The translations under genes and the position numbers were made by a program. The notes beneath the pieces are model-generated. The model was not told the DNA's origin. It saw only the letters and a program-made list of their open reading frames with translations, and did not search any database. This document shows positions 8,244 through 17,495 of a stretch of 64,000 bases of DNA, piece by piece. Source of the stretch: Reichenbachiella agarivorans (GTDB lineage: Bacteria; Bacteroidota; Bacteroidia; Cytophagales; Cyclobacteriaceae); contig NZ_CP106679.1 in assembly GCF_025502585.1 (NCBI RefSeq), positions 4,061,501 through 4,125,500 on the forward strand. The letters run 5' to 3'. How positions within the stretch are numbered: the stretch's first letter is position 1; each line of letters starts with the position of its first letter.

Positions 8244-9134
8244 ATGAAACATCTAAAGATTCTTACAATCATGCTGATAGGCTTTGCATGTCAGCCAAAG
8301 CCTCAAACAGAAACTACTGCAGAAACTACCGAAGACAGTCCTACCATAGGCTTGGTCAAGCTATGGGCATCTGATTCTAGTCTTACTACCAATGAGTCCA
8401 TCATATATCATCCGGGTATGGACGTGTTGTTTGTCTCATGTATAGGAAGCGTGCCTCCAGACAGCATGGACAATGATGGATTCATCGCGCAAGTGTCTCC
8501 AGCCAATGGAGAAGTAATCAACCTCAAATGGGTAGACGGCATATCTGCCCCCAAAGGCATGGGAATCGTGGGCAATAGCTTATTCGTAACCAACATCAAT
8601 GAGGTATTGGAGATAGATATCGAAAAGGCCGAAATCATCAAAAGCTATCCTATCGAAGGTGCAGGATTTCTCAATGATATCTCAGTAGGAGCAGACAGTA
8701 CGGTCTATATCTCAGACACAGGCACCAACAAAATCCACCAAATCAAAAATCAGGAATTAGGTCTTTTTCTTGAATCGGCAGATTTCAAAGGGCCAAATGG
8801 TCTGTTGGTCAAAGGCAATGATCTATTCGTTGCTTCATACCGTGGCAGTGAGGGTAATTTCATAAAGGTAGACATGTCAACCAAAGAATTGACAGTGGTA
8901 GCCGACTCCATTGTCGGTGGTGATGGCATTGTATCTTTGGGAGAGGATTTTATCGTATCTACATGGCCTGGCGAAGTGTATTTAGTCGCAGCAGATGGCA
9001 CCAAAAGTCTCTTGCAAGATACACGTGAGGCAAAAATCAATGCTGCCGACATCTGGTTCATCTCAGACATAAGCATGTTACTCATACCTACTTTCTTCGA
9101 CAATCGAATCGTAGCGTACGGCATAGCAGAGTAA
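8244..9134 (+). CDS. SMP-30/NHL-like beta-propeller lipoprotein
   Basis: This 296-residue protein starts with a lipoprotein signal (lipobox IGFAC, Cys near residue 16) and a short acidic, Thr-rich linker. The rest is a chain of propeller-blade repeats (GAGFLNDISVGADSTVYISDTGTNKIHQI, shortened: FLNDISV, YISDTGTNKI, FKGPNGLLV) typical of SMP-30/gluconolactonase-like or NHL proteins. It probably resides in the outer membrane or periplasm; the ligand or activity is unknown. It stands alone between terminators, so it is not obviously tied to the locus that follows. Confidence 0.75.
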   Translation: MKHLKILTIMLIGFACQPKPQTETTAETTEDSPTIGLVKLWASDSSLTTNESIIYHPGMDVLFVSCIGSVPPDSMDNDGFIAQVSPANGEVINLKWVDGISAPKGMGIVGNSLFVTNINEVLEIDIEKAEIIKSYPIEGAGFLNDISVGADSTVYISDTGTNKIHQIKNQELGLFLESADFKGPNGLLVKGNDLFVASYRGSEGNFIKVDMSTKELTVVADSIVGGDGIVSLGEDFIVSTWPGEVYLVAADGTKSLLQDTREAKINAADIWFISDISMLLIPTFFDNRIVAYGIAE

Positions 9135-9157
9135 ATGGGTGGATAGAAACAAGATTC

Positions 9158-9235
9158 AAGAACCAAGATCCAAGATTATATTGACAGACTGATTTACTAG
9201 TGGGCTAGTTCAATTGCAAAATAGTCTTGGTTCTT
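9158..9235 (+). terminator. Inverted repeat, possible terminator after the propeller lipoprotein
   Basis: Arms AAGAACCAAGA (9158-9168) and TCTTGGTTCTT (9225-9235) are complementary and followed by a T-rich run. The loop is long (56 nt), so termination is less certain than for the other hairpins. Confidence 0.45.
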
Positions 9236-9812
9236 CTATTTTCGACACTTTTCTGATTTGACAGTAAAAATCAAGCATATGAGTTAATTGAGGCTGATTT
9301 CGGTTCAAGACTGCATTTCTCAGAAGATTTTCATTCTTCTACGAATGTTCGACAGGAAGAAGAAAATAAGAGCAGTCTTATCTGCGTGTAGGTATATATA
9401 AAAGCACAGGTAAATATAGAGTCAGGAAAACCATTGGGTCGAGTGCTGATCCTGAAGAAGTTACCGTCTAGTGCACCAAGGGGATAAATGGATTGAAGCA
9501 TATAAAGAGACCTTAAATTTAGATCTAAAGTGATCCTTAGGTCGCGAAACACCAATTTCACCAACACTTGATTGGTATCTGAGGGAGTAATCTAAGCGAC
9601 TCTAGCATTCTGATCGGCAAATACACTTCACTCTCTCATATGTTGGAATGGTGCGTCAAACTTTACTCAAATACCTAAACCTAGGCATTTCACTCCTATA
9701 CATCCATGCGGCACATTCCCTACTTGCGGAAGCCAAAAAAACATGGCTTTTCTCTTGTCAGAACTTTCTAGAATTACCAAAAAATGTGTTTTTCAGCCTT
9801 TCGAAATGAAAA
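9236..9812. other. Non-coding stretch, no supported gene
   Basis: About 0.58 kb with only short open frames. A 78-codon minus-strand frame (9331-9567) has no recognisable motif, no start context and biased composition. The stretch may be a decayed gene, but I cannot name its origin. Confidence 0.5.
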
Positions 9813-9841
9813 GTATCAGTCAGAACCTTTCTGACTGATAC
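9813..9841 (-). terminator. Strong terminator of the AraC-family gene
   Basis: A 13-bp perfect stem, GTATCAGTCAGAA against TTCTGACTGATAC, with a 3-nt loop. On the minus strand it is followed by TTTTC. It lies 20 bp past the stop of the AraC gene. Confidence 0.85.
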
Positions 9842-9861
9842 CAAATAGATTGCCCCACCTA

Positions 9862-10734
9862 TTAATGCCGCCAGATATCCTTGCGGTAGCGGGCGGGACT
9901 GGTGCCGGTGATTTTACTAAATAGCCGAGAGAAGTAGGACAGGTTGGGCAACCCCACTCTATGCGAGATTTCGATCAATGAATAATTGGTGGTAGTCAAT
10001 AACAACTGCGCCCGCTGTATCCTTTTTTGCTGGATGTACTGTATAGGGCGCTGCCCAAACACCTCTACGAATATTTTGGAATAATAATCGACATGCAGGT
10101 GACACTGATCGGCCAGTAGTTCAACATTCAACAGATCTGGTAGATGCTGATCGATATACCGAGCCGAGCGAGCGACGAGCTCGTGCGTCTGGCTACCTTT
10201 ACTAGACTCATAGTTCTCATTGAGGATGAAGCGAGAAAACAGGCTGAGCAAGATGCCTCTAGACTCAAGAATCACCGATGCGGAAAGCTGTTCATTTTTT
10301 TGCAAAAAACTCATGAGCACCGGCTGATTGTCATACACTTTAGGATTGTCATCCACATAGGATCGACCAGGGTTGAGCGCAATATATCGCTGTATCAGTT
10401 GAAGATCCTGATCAGTAGCCTCCACCTCATATACAAACCTATTGATCTGATAAATGGACTGCCCCTCTCCCACTTCCTCCAAAAAACTGAGATAGTACTG
10501 TCCCATGCTGTCGGGACAGCGGTACCTACTGTAAGTGAAACTCGGGATCAAATACATGTGACCAGGCTTGAGTTGCCACTGCTGGTCATGATGGTAAATA
10601 TAGCCTTCTCCCTGATCCACATAATACATCCGACTGAATGGACTAATCACATGGTCGTAGTTCCATCGGCGATCGAGGGATGCATAGCCCGCATTGAGCA
10701 GAGACAAACGAAGCGATTGTAAGGTTTTGTACAT
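9862..10734 (-). CDS. AraC-family transcriptional regulator, divergent from the cytochrome module
   Basis: The 290-residue protein (from MYKTLQ) has an N-terminal cupin-like ligand-binding half (FSRMYYVDQGEGYIYH, LKPGHMYLIPSFTYSRY) and a C-terminal pair of AraC helix-turn-helix motifs ending in the family signature (SYFSRLFSKITGTSPARYRK). I prefer the ATG at 10734; an upstream Met adds 12 hydrophobic residues that do not fit the fold. It faces the plus-strand run beginning at 10891, and the gap between them holds direct repeats at 10792-10824. It is the likely local activator of that run, probably responding to a sugar or sulfated sugar. Confidence 0.9.
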   Translation of the reverse strand: MYKTLQSLRLSLLNAGYASLDRRWNYDHVISPFSRMYYVDQGEGYIYHHDQQWQLKPGHMYLIPSFTYSRYRCPDSMGQYYLSFLEEVGEGQSIYQINRFVYEVEATDQDLQLIQRYIALNPGRSYVDDNPKVYDNQPVLMSFLQKNEQLSASVILESRGILLSLFSRFILNENYESSKGSQTHELVARSARYIDQHLPDLLNVELLADQCHLHVDYYSKIFVEVFGQRPIQYIQQKRIQRAQLLLTTTNYSLIEISHRVGLPNLSYFSRLFSKITGTSPARYRKDIWRH

Positions 10735-10791
10735 AAGGCAAATTAAATATACAAACACAAATTGGCTCATTTAAATATTAGAATACAAAAA

Positions 10792-10824
10792 ATCGGATAT
10801 GTACATTTTTTAGTCGGATTAGTC
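10792..10824. promoter_or_regulatory. Candidate AraC operator: direct repeats 21 bp apart
   Basis: Two related half-sites, ATCGGATATGTAC starting at 10792 and GTCGGATTAGTCC starting at 10813, share TCGGAT exactly and are offset by 21 bp, two helical turns, as expected for AraC dimers. They lie in the divergent gap between the AraC gene and the cytochrome-type gene. Confidence 0.5.
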
Positions 10825-10890
10825 CTATAAGAAATTTAGCCCTACTACTACTTTTGGATTATTCGAAAAACCATCAAACAAAGAGTGATT

Positions 10891-13800
10891 ATGATAAGAC
10901 GCTGGATGGCTATGATAGCCCTGGTCTGTAGCTATGCATGTGCGCCAGATCTGCCGGAGGAAGTAAAAGTGCAACTGAACCAGTTGCCTGCAGAGTTGGA
11001 TTTCAATGTACATGTCAAGCCCATCCTCTCAGACAAATGTTTTGCCTGCCACGGACCAGACAAAGCCAAACAACAGGCTGGCCTCAGACTGGATTTGGCA
11101 GAAGCCGCCTATAATGAACTCCCCGAGTCGCCCGGCAAATACGCCATCGTACCTGGCGACCTGAGCAGCTCAGAGGTGTTTCAACGCATCATCACCGACG
11201 ATCATGAGTACATCATGCCTACTCCTAAGTCCAATCTCAAATTAAGCGCAAGAGAAAAGGCCATCCTGGTCAAATGGATCGACGATGGAGCAGAGTACAA
11301 AGATCACTGGGCCTTCCTCCCTCCACAAAAACCAGCAATCCCTGAGGTATCCGCCGATGCACCCATCAACAACTCCATCGATCAGTTCGTCCAAGCTGAG
11401 CTGCAACGAAAAAACCTCAGTCCAGCACCAACCGCTGACAAAGAAACTTTGCTCAGAAGACTATCTCTTGATCTCACAGGACTACCTCCGACCGTAGCAG
11501 AAATAGATGCCTTCCTGGCTGACCATAGTCCCAATGCCTATGAGCAGCAAGTAGACAGACTGCTGGCCTCAGCGCACTACGGCGAGCGTATGGCGGCTGA
11601 CTGGCTCGACCTGGCACGCTATGCCGATACCCATGGCTATACCGTAGATCGCTACCGCAACATGAGTCCCTGGCGCGACTGGGTCATCGAATCGTTCAAT
11701 GACAACTTGCCCTACGATCAATTCCTGACTTGGCAGCTCGCTGGAGATCTGCTACCCAATCCTACCAGAGAGCAGATCCTCGCCACAGGCTTCAACCGCC
11801 TGCATCCCCAAAACATGGAAGGTGGTATTGTCAACGAAGAATTCCGCGTGGAGTATGTCGCCGATCGTACCTCGGTACTCGGACAGGGTGTCATGGCCAT
11901 GACGCTCGCCTGTGCCAGATGTCACGACCACAAGTACGACCCGATTTCTCAAAAGAACTTCTTCGAACTCTACAGTTTTTTCAATAGCATCAATGAGAGT
12001 GGACAAATTTCCTGGGACGAAAAAGACATGCCTGTACCGACTCTCATGCTCACCACCGAGCAGCAGCAGGAGGTGCTTGATTATATAGATAGAGAGTTAA
12101 CGACGCAAAGCCAGCGTCTGACTAAGATTGAGAAAAGTACAGAAACTGATTTTCAAAAATGGCTGGATGCAAAAGCCTATCAAAAGCTCGACCTGACCGC
12201 CAATCGCCACCTAGTAGCTCACTTCGACCTCAATGGTCAGCTCAAAAACAAAGCAGGCAGTGGCATGGGCAAGATGGATCGCAAGTTTAGCAAAGGCGAG
12301 ACGGCCAATTTTGTCCCAGGTCATAGTGGCCAAGGCCTGCTGCTTGATGGAGACGCCTGGCTGGATATGTATCCGCAGGGTATCTACTCGCGCAGTGACC
12401 GATTCAGTATTTCACTCTGGGTCAAATTTCCAGAAGACCTGAAAGAAGGCGTGATCTTCCACAAAAACATCGGCAGCCGCCTCCACAACTTCAAAGGCTA
12501 CCAACTCTACTTCACCGAAGGAAAGCTACAAGTCATGCTGGCCCACACCTGGCCAGACAATGCCATCTCCAAGTGGACAAAACAGGAGGTAAAACGAAAC
12601 GAATGGATGCATCTGACCATGACCTACGACGGTAGCAGCACCGCCGACGGTCTGCAGCTGTACATCGACGGAGCGAGTCAGTATATGGAGGTAGAAATAG
12701 ACAATCTCTACAAAGACATCATATACAGCGACAGCCGTACAGCCAAAGCCACCAATGACCAAGAGCCAGGTATAAAAGTCGGCGCAAGATGGCGTGGACA
12801 AGGGGTAGGTAACACCACCGTGGACGACATCATGATATTCGACGAATGTCTCTCCTTTATAGAAGTCCTCGCTCTGGCTCAACCTACCACTGCACAGCAG
12901 TTTTTGGCACAAAACCCCACACAACTCAGCAGTGAAGACAAAAAGCACCTGCATAAGTATTATCTCCAATACCTGAGCAAAGATTACCAGCAGACACGTA
13001 GTGTCATCGCTCAACTACAACAGCAAAAGACCGACTCGATGCAGCGTGTACAAGAAGTCATGGTCATGAAAGAGATGAATGAGCCTCGGCAGTCTTACCT
13101 GCTGGAGCGCGGACTCTACGACGCTCATGGCGAGAAAGTATATCCAAATACGCCAGAGGCTATCCTACCCATGGCAGATACCCTTCCCAAAAACCGCCTG
13201 GGTCTGGCACAGTGGATCACCTCTCCTCAAAATCCGCTCACCGCACGCGTAGCAGTCAACCGCTACTGGCAGATGTTTTTGGGTAGCGGGATCGTCAAGA
13301 CCACCGAGGACTTTGGCAACCAAGGATCACTCCCTACCCACCCTGAACTGCTCGATTGGATGGCTGTCACATTCGTAGAGTCTGGGTGGGATGTCAAAGC
13401 ACTGGTACGGCAGATAGTCCTCTCCAAGACCTACATGCAGTCATCGATGGCTAGCCAAGAACTGAAGGAAATCGATCCTGACAACTCTTGGCTGGCTCGT
13501 GGCCCACAGGCACGACTGTCTGGCGAGATGCTTCGAGACAATGCACTCAAAGCCAGCGGCATACTTTATGACAAGATTGGAGGTGAAAGCGTGTATCCCT
13601 ATCAGCCCGATGATCTCTGGTCGATGAACAGTGCCATCTACCAGCAAGACACTGGCAGAAACCTCTACCGCCGATCGCTCTACACGATCTGGAAGAGAAC
13701 CGTACCCCATCCGACGCTCTCTACCTTCGACCAACCCGATCGCAACGAATGTACCGTCCGCCGACAAAAAACCAATACCCCCCTACAGGCACTCGTCTTG

Positions 13801-14118
13801 CTCAACGACCCCACCTATGTAGAGGCCGCTCGCATCATCGGCGAAAAAATCACTCAGTACGATAGCACACAAGAGGGTATCCGATGGGCATTCAGAAGCC
13901 TGACAGGAAGAAAACCTTCTGATCAGGAATTGGCTCTGCTTTTGGACATGAGCGAAAACGAATATGAAATCATACAGGAAAATCCTAAAATGGCTACAGG
14001 CTGGCTGCACGAAGGACAACACCGTATAGCTACAGACCTCAACCCCCAGCGAGTGGCCGCCAACACACTGGTAGCCAGTACCATCATCAACTCAGACGCC
14101 AGCATCACCAAAAGATAA
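10891..14118 (+). CDS. PSCyt1-DUF1549-LamG-DUF1553 cytochrome-like lipoprotein
   Basis: This 1075-residue protein begins with a lipoprotein signal (SYAC). Near residue 45 is a planctomycete-type cytochrome c domain with the haem motif CFACH, followed by KAKQQAGLRLD. Next comes a DUF1549 (PSCyt2) domain, which has a second CxxCH (CARCHDHKYDPI). A LamG/concanavalin-like domain sits at about 440-600, and a C-terminal DUF1553 (PSD1) domain (NPLTARVAVNRYWQMFLG) completes it. The family is abundant in planctomycetes and Verrucomicrobia and is usually paired with DUF1501, as here 6 bp downstream. Its biochemical role is unknown; haem binding and an extracytoplasmic location are the safe statements. 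I use ATG 10891; a GTG two codons earlier is possible. Confidence 0.88.
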   Translation: MIRRWMAMIALVCSYACAPDLPEEVKVQLNQLPAELDFNVHVKPILSDKCFACHGPDKAKQQAGLRLDLAEAAYNELPESPGKYAIVPGDLSSSEVFQRIITDDHEYIMPTPKSNLKLSAREKAILVKWIDDGAEYKDHWAFLPPQKPAIPEVSADAPINNSIDQFVQAELQRKNLSPAPTADKETLLRRLSLDLTGLPPTVAEIDAFLADHSPNAYEQQVDRLLASAHYGERMAADWLDLARYADTHGYTVDRYRNMSPWRDWVIESFNDNLPYDQFLTWQLAGDLLPNPTREQILATGFNRLHPQNMEGGIVNEEFRVEYVADRTSVLGQGVMAMTLACARCHDHKYDPISQKNFFELYSFFNSINESGQISWDEKDMPVPTLMLTTEQQQEVLDYIDRELTTQSQRLTKIEKSTETDFQKWLDAKAYQKLDLTANRHLVAHFDLNGQLKNKAGSGMGKMDRKFSKGETANFVPGHSGQGLLLDGDAWLDMYPQGIYSRSDRFSISLWVKFPEDLKEGVIFHKNIGSRLHNFKGYQLYFTEGKLQVMLAHTWPDNAISKWTKQEVKRNEWMHLTMTYDGSSTADGLQLYIDGASQYMEVEIDNLYKDIIYSDSRTAKATNDQEPGIKVGARWRGQGVGNTTVDDIMIFDECLSFIEVLALAQPTTAQQFLAQNPTQLSSEDKKHLHKYYLQYLSKDYQQTRSVIAQLQQQKTDSMQRVQEVMVMKEMNEPRQSYLLERGLYDAHGEKVYPNTPEAILPMADTLPKNRLGLAQWITSPQNPLTARVAVNRYWQMFLGSGIVKTTEDFGNQGSLPTHPELLDWMAVTFVESGWDVKALVRQIVLSKTYMQSSMASQELKEIDPDNSWLARGPQARLSGEMLRDNALKASGILYDKIGGESVYPYQPDDLWSMNSAIYQQDTGRNLYRRSLYTIWKRTVPHPTLSTFDQPDRNECTVRRQKTNTPLQALVLLNDPTYVEAARIIGEKITQYDSTQEGIRWAFRSLTGRKPSDQELALLLDMSENEYEIIQENPKMATGWLHEGQHRIATDLNPQRVAANTLVASTIINSDASITKR

Positions 14119-14124
14119 AATACT

Positions 14125-15618
14125 ATGTGCCACAATCATGATATACTCCGATCCAATCACCAAGATCTCAAGAAAATAGAAAAACAGATGGACAGGCGAC
14201 AGTTCCTGACCAAAACCTCACTTGGACTTGGTGCGCTTGCGCTCGGTTCTTTGTTTGGAGCAGAAAAACTGTTAGCCTCCTCACCCGACAATGCCATATC
14301 AGGCCCACATGGCATTCCAGGTCTTCCGCACCACCTACCCAAGGCCAAGCGCATCGTTTATCTCTTCCAGAGCGGAGGCCCTTCGCAGTTCGAGACCTTC
14401 GACTACAAGCCCAAGCTCACGGATATGTTTGGACAGGAGCTGCCAGCCTCAGTGCGTGGCAGCCAGCGCCTCACGGGCATGAGTGCCCAGCAGAGTTCCC
14501 TGCCGATTGCGCCCTCGATGTACAAGTTCGACCAGTACGGCGAGAGTCGCGCTTGGGTCAGCGAACTGATGCCACATACCGCTGAGATCGTCGATGACCT
14601 GTGTTTTGTCAAGTCCATGTATACCGAGCAAATCAACCACGACCCAGCCATTACCTTTTTCCAGACAGGACACCAGCTACCCGGTCGCCCGTCGATAGGT
14701 GCTTGGGTCAGCTACGGACTTGGCTCAGACAACCAAAACCTGCCGACCTTCATCACACTCGTGTCTAAAAACTCCGGCGGACAACCGCTCTACTCTCGCC
14801 TCTGGGGCAACGGCTTCCTACCGACCGAGCACCAGGGCGTACAGTTTCGCTCTGGCAAAGACCCTGTTCTCTATCTCAACAATCCAGAGCACTACGATGG
14901 CGAAGACAGGAAACGCATGCTGGACTATCTCAGCCAACTCAATCAGATGCAAAACGACACCTATGGCGATCCAGAGATAGATGCACGCATCAGCCAGTAC
15001 GAGATGGCCTACCGTATGCAGACCTCCGTGCCCGAGGTGACCGATATGAGCGATGAGCCAGACCACATCTTCGATATGTACGGAGCAGACAGCCGCAATC
15101 CAGGCACCTATGCCGCCAACTGCCTGATGGCGCGTCGATTGCTCGAAAAAGATGTCAAGTTCGTGCAGCTCTACCATAGAGGCTGGGATCAGCACACCTA
15201 CTTGCCTGGCGGGATCAAAAATCAATGCAAAGCTACCGATCAGGCCACCGCAGCGCTGGTCAAAGATCTCAAGCAAAGAGGTCTGCTCGAAGACACATTG
15301 GTGATCTGGGGTGGGGAATTTGGACGTACCGTCTACTCACAAGGCAAACTGACAGAAACCAACTATGGTCGAGACCACCACCCACGTTGCTTCACCATGT
15401 GGATGGCTGGTGCAGGTGTCAAACCTGGCTTCACCTATGGCGAGACGGACGACTTCAGCTACAACATCACCAAAGACCCCGTGCATGTACACGATTTTCA
15501 TGCGACACTGCTACACCTACTCGGTGTAGATCACGAAAAACTTACCTACAAGGCACAAGGACGGCGCTTTAGACTGACCGACGTTCATGGCCATGTAGTC
15601 AAAGATATTTTGAGTTAG
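14125..15618 (+). CDS. DUF1501 protein, Tat-type signal
   Basis: This 497-residue protein opens with the MCHNHD start typical of the family, then a twin-arginine-like signal ([19 protein letters not shown]). The body is the DUF1501 domain, a sulfatase/alkaline-phosphatase-like fold without an obvious formylglycine motif ([42 protein letters not shown]). It is the partner of the DUF1549/DUF1553 gene, which ends 6 bp upstream; this pair recurs in planctomycete-like genomes. Tat export suggests that it folds, possibly with a cofactor, before crossing the membrane. Its function is not known. Confidence 0.88.
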   Translation: MCHNHDILRSNHQDLKKIEKQMDRRQFLTKTSLGLGALALGSLFGAEKLLASSPDNAISGPHGIPGLPHHLPKAKRIVYLFQSGGPSQFETFDYKPKLTDMFGQELPASVRGSQRLTGMSAQQSSLPIAPSMYKFDQYGESRAWVSELMPHTAEIVDDLCFVKSMYTEQINHDPAITFFQTGHQLPGRPSIGAWVSYGLGSDNQNLPTFITLVSKNSGGQPLYSRLWGNGFLPTEHQGVQFRSGKDPVLYLNNPEHYDGEDRKRMLDYLSQLNQMQNDTYGDPEIDARISQYEMAYRMQTSVPEVTDMSDEPDHIFDMYGADSRNPGTYAANCLMARRLLEKDVKFVQLYHRGWDQHTYLPGGIKNQCKATDQATAALVKDLKQRGLLEDTLVIWGGEFGRTVYSQGKLTETNYGRDHHPRCFTMWMAGAGVKPGFTYGETDDFSYNITKDPVHVHDFHATLLHLLGVDHEKLTYKAQGRRFRLTDVHGHVVKDILS

Positions 15619-15630
15619 ATAGAAACTAGA

Positions 15631-15922
15631 AACCCTTGGAGGGTTGCTGGTGCATACAAATATCGCCCTCTCAAGGTTTTCCGCAGGAGACCTTGAGGAT
15701 GATACAGAAAGCGCAAGGTCATCAGAGATAGACCTTGCTGAGAAGAACAAAAAAATGAAAGATATGCTATGACTTCCCCCTCTGTATCTCCCCAAGGGGA
15801 GAAGAGTGATTGTGCCAGCAAATTACGTCAGCGTATAAAATGATACTTCTGAGGTTAAATCAATCCTCAGCTGAAAAAGAAAGCACGAACTTTCTCCCCC
15901 TCATTGAGAGGGTAAGGGGGGA
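15631..15922. repeat. Palindrome cassette, copy A
   Basis: A string of hairpins in a gap with no gene: AACCCT/AGGGTT (15631-15645), CTCAAGGT/ACCTTGAG (15670-15697), GCAAGGTC/GACCTTGC (15713-15738), TCTCCCC/GGGGAGA (15787-15802), and a C-run/G-run pair near 15895-15921. A diverged second copy of the same series occurs at 17068-17386, on the other side of the NHL gene. The first hairpin follows the DUF1501 stop and could terminate. Confidence 0.7.
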
Positions 15923-15949
15923 AGCAAACAACCACAAAAAACTACTAAA

Positions 15950-17059
15950 ATGAACGCAAGAAGAGACTTCATCAAAAAAAGCACACTGGCTGCAGGTGCA
16001 CTGGGTACCAGTCAAGCATTTGGATCCAATATTATCACCTCCAAAAAAGCAACGAGAGAACGTATCCTTGGACATGGCGACTATCAGTACCGGTTGGTCG
16101 AAGACTGGGCACAGATGTGGAATTCCAATCTGCCCATACTCAACTGCCACGAGATGGTCATGGACAGCAAGGGTCGACTCATCATGCTCGGTGATCACTT
16201 CGCCAACAACATTCTTATCTTTGACAAATCCGGCAAGGTCATCGACTCATGGGGGCATTCATTCCCTGGAGGGCATGGATTGACTTTATCCAAAGAAGGC
16301 AGTGAGGACTTCCTCTTCATCGCCGACAGTGGCTGGCAGATGAACAACGACGGCTCCTACACCCACCACAGCGGCCGAGTAGCCAAGACCACCATCGATG
16401 GCAAAATCCTCTTCGACATAGGACATCCCGCCACGATCGGGGTGTATGAACCAGGGGAGACTTTCAGCCCTACCGAGACGGCCGTGGCACCCAATGGCGA
16501 CATCTATGTAGCCGACGGCTATGGCAAAGACATCATCCTGCACTACGATCAGTACGGCCGCTATATCCGACACTGGGGAGGGCACGACAACAGCGACCCC
16601 AACTACAACCTCAGCAATGCCCATGGCGTGACGCTCGATACGCGTGACCCTGACAAGCCTATGCTGGTGGTGAGCTCACGCGGAGAGCAAAGTTTTAAGT
16701 TTTTTACCCTTGACGGAAAGTATATCAAAACGCTACACCTACCCAACATGTGGGTATGCCGCGCGGTGATCGACGAGCAAAACCTATACGCTGGCGTATG
16801 CTGGAGCCAACGACGCGACGAAGCATTCGACTGGAAGCAGCCTACTGGATTCGTGACCGTGCTGGAAGGCGACACGGTCGTGTCTTGTCCTGGTGCCGAA
16901 GCACCAGTCTACAAAAAAGGCCAACTACAGCCTACCTACCAGTTGCCTGAGAGACCTATATTTCACGGTCATGATGTCTGTGTAGACAAGGACAAAAACC
17001 TCTACGTCTGCCAGTGGAAAGCCATGCGTACCGCGCCTTTCAAATTGGAGCGGGTGTAG
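15950..17059 (+). CDS. NHL-repeat/six-bladed propeller protein with Tat-like signal
   Basis: This 369-residue protein starts with NARRDFIKKSTLAAGALG, a twin-arginine-like signal. The rest is a beta-propeller of NHL-like blades (HEMVMDSKGRLIMLGDH, DIYVADGYGKDIILHYD, HDVCVDKDKNLYVCQWK). Related proteins are often annotated as 6-bladed beta-propeller or peptidyl-amidating-lyase-like, but no catalytic role can be shown. It lies between the DUF1501 gene and the DUF2231-cytochrome gene and is flanked on both sides by copies of the same palindrome cassette. It may therefore have its own transcript. Confidence 0.75.
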   Translation: MNARRDFIKKSTLAAGALGTSQAFGSNIITSKKATRERILGHGDYQYRLVEDWAQMWNSNLPILNCHEMVMDSKGRLIMLGDHFANNILIFDKSGKVIDSWGHSFPGGHGLTLSKEGSEDFLFIADSGWQMNNDGSYTHHSGRVAKTTIDGKILFDIGHPATIGVYEPGETFSPTETAVAPNGDIYVADGYGKDIILHYDQYGRYIRHWGGHDNSDPNYNLSNAHGVTLDTRDPDKPMLVVSSRGEQSFKFFTLDGKYIKTLHLPNMWVCRAVIDEQNLYAGVCWSQRRDEAFDWKQPTGFVTVLEGDTVVSCPGAEAPVYKKGQLQPTYQLPERPIFHGHDVCVDKDKNLYVCQWKAMRTAPFKLERV

Positions 17060-17067
17060 CTGAGAAA

Positions 17068-17386
17068 AGCCCTCCAAGGGTTTAGAACCCTTGGAGGGCT
17101 GGTTGTATGGGTGAAGTAAGCAGGCCTACCGTACCCTCAAGGTCTTCTGAAAGAGACCTTGAGGGTAGCAAGCAGGGATGCAAGGTTATCAGAGAACCTT
17201 GCTGAGACTTAGCTGGAGTGGTGTAAAAAGATGACAAAAGTCCCCCTCTGCATCTCCCCCAGGGGAGAAGAGAAAGCGTGCTAGCAGATGCGTGAGAGCG
17301 TAAATGACACTTTTGAGGTTAAATTATTTCCTCAATTGGTCATACAAGCACAGACTTCTCCCCCTCATTGAGGGGGCTGGGGGGAG
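17068..17386. repeat. Palindrome cassette, copy B
   Basis: A second, diverged copy of the series at 15631-15922, in the same order. It opens with a perfect 13-bp hairpin AGCCCTCCAAGGG/CCCTTGGAGGGCT (17068-17100) just 8 bp after the NHL stop, which probably terminates transcription. CCCTCAAGGT/ACCTTGAGGG, GCAAGGTT/AACCTTGC, TCTCCCC/GGGGAGA and a CTCCCCC/GGGGG pair follow. The linker TTTGAGGTTAAAT is also shared (CTGAGGTTAAAT in copy A). Confidence 0.7.
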
Positions 17387-17449
17387 GAAAATAAAAACGA
17401 AGGTTATCCAGAGATAAACCTTGCTGATACGAAATATAAAAACGGAACA

Positions 17450-17480
17450 GACCTGACAGGTTTTAAAAACCTGTCAGGTC
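17450..17480. repeat. Perfect 31-bp palindrome
   Basis: GACCTGACAGGTTTT and AAAACCTGTCAGGTC pair over 15 bp around one central base. It lies 15 bp before the start of the DUF2231 gene. Similar GACCTGACAGG palindromes are common between Bacteroidota genes. Its position could make it an mRNA 5' hairpin or a regulatory site. Confidence 0.75.
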
Positions 17481-17495
17481 TAACGAATAGGAAAA

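Noticed and set aside
9331-9567. A 78-codon minus-strand frame in the gap before the AraC gene
   Set aside because: No signal, motif or start context; composition resembles non-coding sequence.
15631-17486. CRISPR array suggested by repeated blocks around the NHL gene
   Set aside because: The repeats are different palindromes in one order, not identical repeats with regular unique spacers, and there are no cas genes.
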